64,000 nucleotides of DNA from an uncultured Bacteroidota bacterium (GTDB lineage: Bacteria; Bacteroidota; Bacteroidia; Chitinophagales; Chitinophagaceae): contig CAILUU010000046.1 of the NCBI GenBank assembly GCA_903837525.1, positions 61,396 through 125,395 on the forward strand. The letters are read 5' to 3'. The translations under genes were made by a program, and so were the position numbers. This document shows positions 62,074 to 64,000 of the stretch, one piece after another. How positions within the stretch are numbered: position 1 is the first letter of the stretch; each line of letters starts with the position of its first letter. Under the pieces are notes generated by a model. That model was not told the DNA's origin, did not search any database, and saw nothing but the letters and a program-made list of their open reading frames with translations.

Positions 62074-63312
62074 ATGTTGAACATTAAAACTGGTAAAGAA
62101 GAAATTATTTACTTGCTTACAAAGGCAATTGAAAAGTTTAAAGCAGAAACCGGTCAGGCAATTATACAAAATACCAACCGAAAAAATTACGAGTCGCTAG
62201 CAATTTTGTTAAGTGATATTAGTAATCAGCTTCCTACAAGGTTTGAAGAGTTTGGGGCAGAAAGTTACAGTGTAGTACTAAATCAACAAAGCCAAGAGTA
62301 CCCTCACAGAAAATATGATATTACTGGAGGACAAATAAAAGATGCTTTAATAGGTATTGTTGCCAATCCACGGCCTTTTTTGGTAGATGCTTGTTATATT
62401 TATTTATATGGAATAGGCAGGAAAGCGTTTAAGCAAAACCCAGTTGATGATAATTTATTGAAGCTGTCCGCCGAAGACAAAAAAGAAGAAAGTGACGTTT
62501 CGCAAAAAAAGAATGTTGGGCTTGTAAAAGAAATAAGCCTTTTAAAGAAAAAAAATAAAGTAAAGGGAAGAGTTATAAAAATAATGGCTACAGGTTTTGT
62601 AGCGTTATGTATAGTATTGGGTACATTATTTTTTATGCATAAAAATTCAATAGAAGATTGGCAAACCTTAAAGAAAAATATGAATATTCTTCCTTATCAG
62701 CCAACACAACAAGAAATAGATAGTTTAGAGGGGGTTTGGATATGTTATACAGGCTCTCCACAAGCAAGAATTTCTGATCCATCTAGGTATCATAAAGTAG
62801 TATCAAACTTAATAGAGGTAAACTATAAAGATGGTTACTTTACATTTAACCGTTTTGGGGCAAGCTTTAATCATATTGGTTATATGCAGTTTGAATCTCC
62901 GGGCATTGTATCTATTTATTCCCGAATAAAAAATAACTCAACCAACACCGAATCGCCTAGGCACTCCTTATTAAACTTAAATACTGGTAAAAATTATTTA
63001 ACTGCAATTTCTGCTTCTTGGAATTTTGATATGGGAGAAAAAAATAAAATAATAGGCATACGAGAAGTGTATATAAAATTAGGAAAAGGTGGCGTTTTGG
63101 AGGAGGTAATAAATGAAATTGAAAACGCCAGTTGTAAATGTAAAGTAATACGTTGGCGGCAAGAGGGTGCTAAAACAAAGTCTTTTTATTTAAAAAACGA
63201 ATTGTTAGACTCTTTAGATTTAAACGAAATAAAACCCTTGATTAATGAGAAAAGTATTTTACTTAATATACCAGAAGATGGGTTAGTGCTTGCCACCGAC
63301 ACTATTAAGTAA
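62074..63312 (+). CDS. One-pass membrane protein of unknown function
   Basis: 412 residues. The cytoplasmic N-terminal domain (about 1-140) contains YDITGGQIKDALIGIVANPR and PFLVDACYIYLYGIGRKAFK. A charged coil (KEISLLKKKNKVKGRVIK) leads to one transmembrane helix (about 168-188, MATGFVALCIVLGTLFFMH). The extracytoplasmic part (about 190-412) opens with LEGVWICYTGSPQARISDPS and is lipocalin-like in strand pattern, with a CKCKVIRWRQEG hairpin. I recognise no family. It is divergent from the susC gene and could be a sensor for it, but the sequence gives no proof. Confidence 0.75.
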   Translation: MLNIKTGKEEIIYLLTKAIEKFKAETGQAIIQNTNRKNYESLAILLSDISNQLPTRFEEFGAESYSVVLNQQSQEYPHRKYDITGGQIKDALIGIVANPRPFLVDACYIYLYGIGRKAFKQNPVDDNLLKLSAEDKKEESDVSQKKNVGLVKEISLLKKKNKVKGRVIKIMATGFVALCIVLGTLFFMHKNSIEDWQTLKKNMNILPYQPTQQEIDSLEGVWICYTGSPQARISDPSRYHKVVSNLIEVNYKDGYFTFNRFGASFNHIGYMQFESPGIVSIYSRIKNNSTNTESPRHSLLNLNTGKNYLTAISASWNFDMGEKNKIIGIREVYIKLGKGGVLEEVINEIENASCKCKVIRWRQEGAKTKSFYLKNELLDSLDLNEIKPLINEKSILLNIPEDGLVLATDTIK

Positions 63313-63459
63313 ACCGGCGGGTACCTTTTTAGATAATATAAAAGAAGGGTTGTAGAAATGAACATATAGTAAAATAATAGGTATCTTACAAGATAGAAAC
63401 CTTCGCCAATCTACCTAATTTTGGGGTGATAAGCGAAAGTTTGTTTCGCCTATAAGCTA

Positions 63460-63474
63460 GTTAGCTGTGATTAA
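63460..63474 (+). repeat. GTTAGCTGTGATTAA, left half of an inverted repeat flanking the small gene
   Basis: The sequence GTTAGCTGTGATTAA matches at 14 of 15 positions the reverse complement of 63871-63885 (TTAACCACAGCTAAC). The two copies bracket the gene at 63488-63856. GTTAGCT resembles, apart from one base, the integron recombination core GTTRRRY. It is preceded by a small hairpin GCGAAA / TTTCGC (63433-63449). Confidence 0.6.
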
Positions 63475-63487
63475 AAAAAATGAAAAA

Positions 63488-63856
63488 ATGAAAAGAATTA
63501 TTATTGTTCTAATTTTCTCGATTGTTTCGTTACCACAAATCTTTGCTCAAAACACTTCATCTACTGATTTCATTGGACAATGGACGTGTGATAAGACATC
63601 GGTTGAGATGGTTATTTGGAAAGACAAATATGGAAGCTTTCAAGTTGTAAGCTTTGATAAATCTGGTGGACAGGTTTTAGAGTGCTATAATATAAAGGCA
63701 AAAAACTTAGTATTGTCATTTACTACAAGAACTAGATCAACAAATGCTGTAATAAATAGCACATATACACTAATTGATGAAATGCATTTAATTCAAATAA
63801 TTGCAGCGGACATGGAATACGAAGAAATAAAATTGTATTGGAAAAAGTTGAAATAA
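63488..63856 (+). CDS. Small secreted protein, cassette-like gene
   Basis: 122 residues with a signal peptide (MKRIIIVLIFSIVSLPQIFA) and a compact beta-rich domain: DFIGQWTCDKTSVEMVIWKD, YGSFQVVSFDKSGGQVLEC and MEYEEIKLYWKKL. The opening GQWTCDK recalls lipocalin-like domains. The start is the ATG at 63488; a GTG at 63467 in frame would add seven residues before the signal. The function is unknown. It stands alone between inverted GTTAGCTG repeats, with the large palindrome beginning 22 bases after the stop. Confidence 0.75.
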   Translation: MKRIIIVLIFSIVSLPQIFAQNTSSTDFIGQWTCDKTSVEMVIWKDKYGSFQVVSFDKSGGQVLECYNIKAKNLVLSFTTRTRSTNAVINSTYTLIDEMHLIQIIAADMEYEEIKLYWKKLK

Positions 63857-63870
63857 TTAATTTGGAAATA

Positions 63871-64000
63871 TTAACCACAGCTAACACGGGTTTGGCAAAA
63901 GTGGCGGTTCATTGCTCCGCAGACACATTTGTGGTTAATCAAAGTTTGGTTCTCCGCATCAACATTTGTGGTGAAAATCGCCACCTTCGCCAAGCCCGAA
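63871..64000 (+). repeat. Large imperfect palindrome resembling an integron attC site (cut by window end)
   Basis: It begins TTAACCACAGCTAAC. Left arm 63887-63909 (CGGGTTTGGCAAAAGTGGC...) pairs with right arm 63976-63998 (...GCCACCTTCGCCAAGCCCG), 19 of 23 positions exact plus two G-U pairs. Between them, CTCCGCA-N3-ACATTTGTGGT occurs twice (63915-63935 and 63952-63972), exactly 37 bases apart. Length, position just after an ORF, and core sequence fit an attC-type site whose R' end would lie a few bases beyond the window. Confidence 0.6.

Noticed and set aside
63313..63459. A second attC site to the left of the small gene
   Set aside because: Only the GTTAGCTG core and a 6-base hairpin are present; no paired arms or inverse core AGCTAAC were found upstream, so this side may be an attI-like or ancestral boundary.
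1..64000. tRNA, rRNA, riboswitch or transposase genes
   Set aside because: None recognised by eye on either strand; a covariance-model scan would be needed to exclude small RNAs.

Overview
The window is AT-rich chromosomal DNA from a member of the Bacteroidota, most likely of the Chitinophagaceae/Sphingobacteriia type. This rests on the SusC/SusD pair, a type IX secretion (T9SS) sorting domain, an SprE/PorW-like gliding/T9SS protein, a five-helix cytochrome b558 succinate dehydrogenase, a fused DAHP synthase/chorismate mutase, and repeated promoter motifs of the Bacteroidota form TTTG-N16-18-TAnnTTTG. No rRNA, tRNA, CRISPR array, phage or insertion sequence was recognised. Most of the window is dense, ordinary housekeeping sequence.

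Layout. 1-2111: 5' part of a large outer-membrane protein gene running off the left edge. 2.2-5.8 kb: sdhCAB with a clear promoter. 5.8-9.5 kb: a hypothetical protein, a T9SS cargo protein, and a murK-like/murQ pair for cell-wall amino-sugar salvage. 9.7-16.3 kb (plus strand): C-terminal processing protease, cystathionine beta-synthase-like enzyme, a candidate 44-residue basic protein, a BtuF-like protein, class II aldolase and accD. 16.3-23.6 kb (minus strand): a decayed AHSA1 gene, then hutG, ftcD and hutI for histidine breakdown, interleaved with two secreted proteins and led by a MurC-like ligase. 23.7-30.5 kb: YfcC-type carrier, bestrophin-like channel, M14 peptidase and secreted proteins. 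30.6-32.4 kb: SprT-like protein and a bactofilin cluster. 32.6-38.0 kb: sprE/porW-like gene and PBP1A. 38.3-42.7 kb: a truncated OmpA-type gene and cell-wall enzymes (RlpA, L,D-transpeptidase, D-Ala-D-Ala dipeptidase). 42.7-47.4 kb: aroG/CM-aroB-aroA-aroC preceded by a tyrA remnant. 47.6-49.7 kb: a repeat lipoprotein divergent from a sigma factor paired with a membrane-anchored trypsin-like protein. 49.7-56.5 kb: nucleotidyltransferase, D-cysteine desulfhydrase/ACC deaminase-like enzyme, LipB, RluD family, dicarboxylate symporter, esterase. 56.6-61.9 kb: SusD and SusC. 62.1-64.0 kb: a one-pass membrane protein and, at the right edge, a small secreted-protein gene flanked by inverted GTTAGCTG repeats and followed by a large imperfect palindrome that looks like an integron attC site.

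How the genes work together. Cell-envelope functions recur: MurNAc salvage, a MurC-like ligase, PBP1A, RlpA, L,D-transpeptidase, VanX-type dipeptidase, bactofilin and the T9SS-linked SprE. The hut genes give two possible fates for formiminoglutamate. The aro genes supply chorismate, but the prephenate dehydrogenase gene next to them is reduced to its first codons.

The most notable features are the integron-like cassette at the right edge, four decayed or internally deleted genes (ompA-type, tyrA, AHSA1, T9SS tail), the sigma/trypsin-like pair, a small basic protein gene with its own terminator, and several promoters that imply leaderless or very short-leader transcripts.
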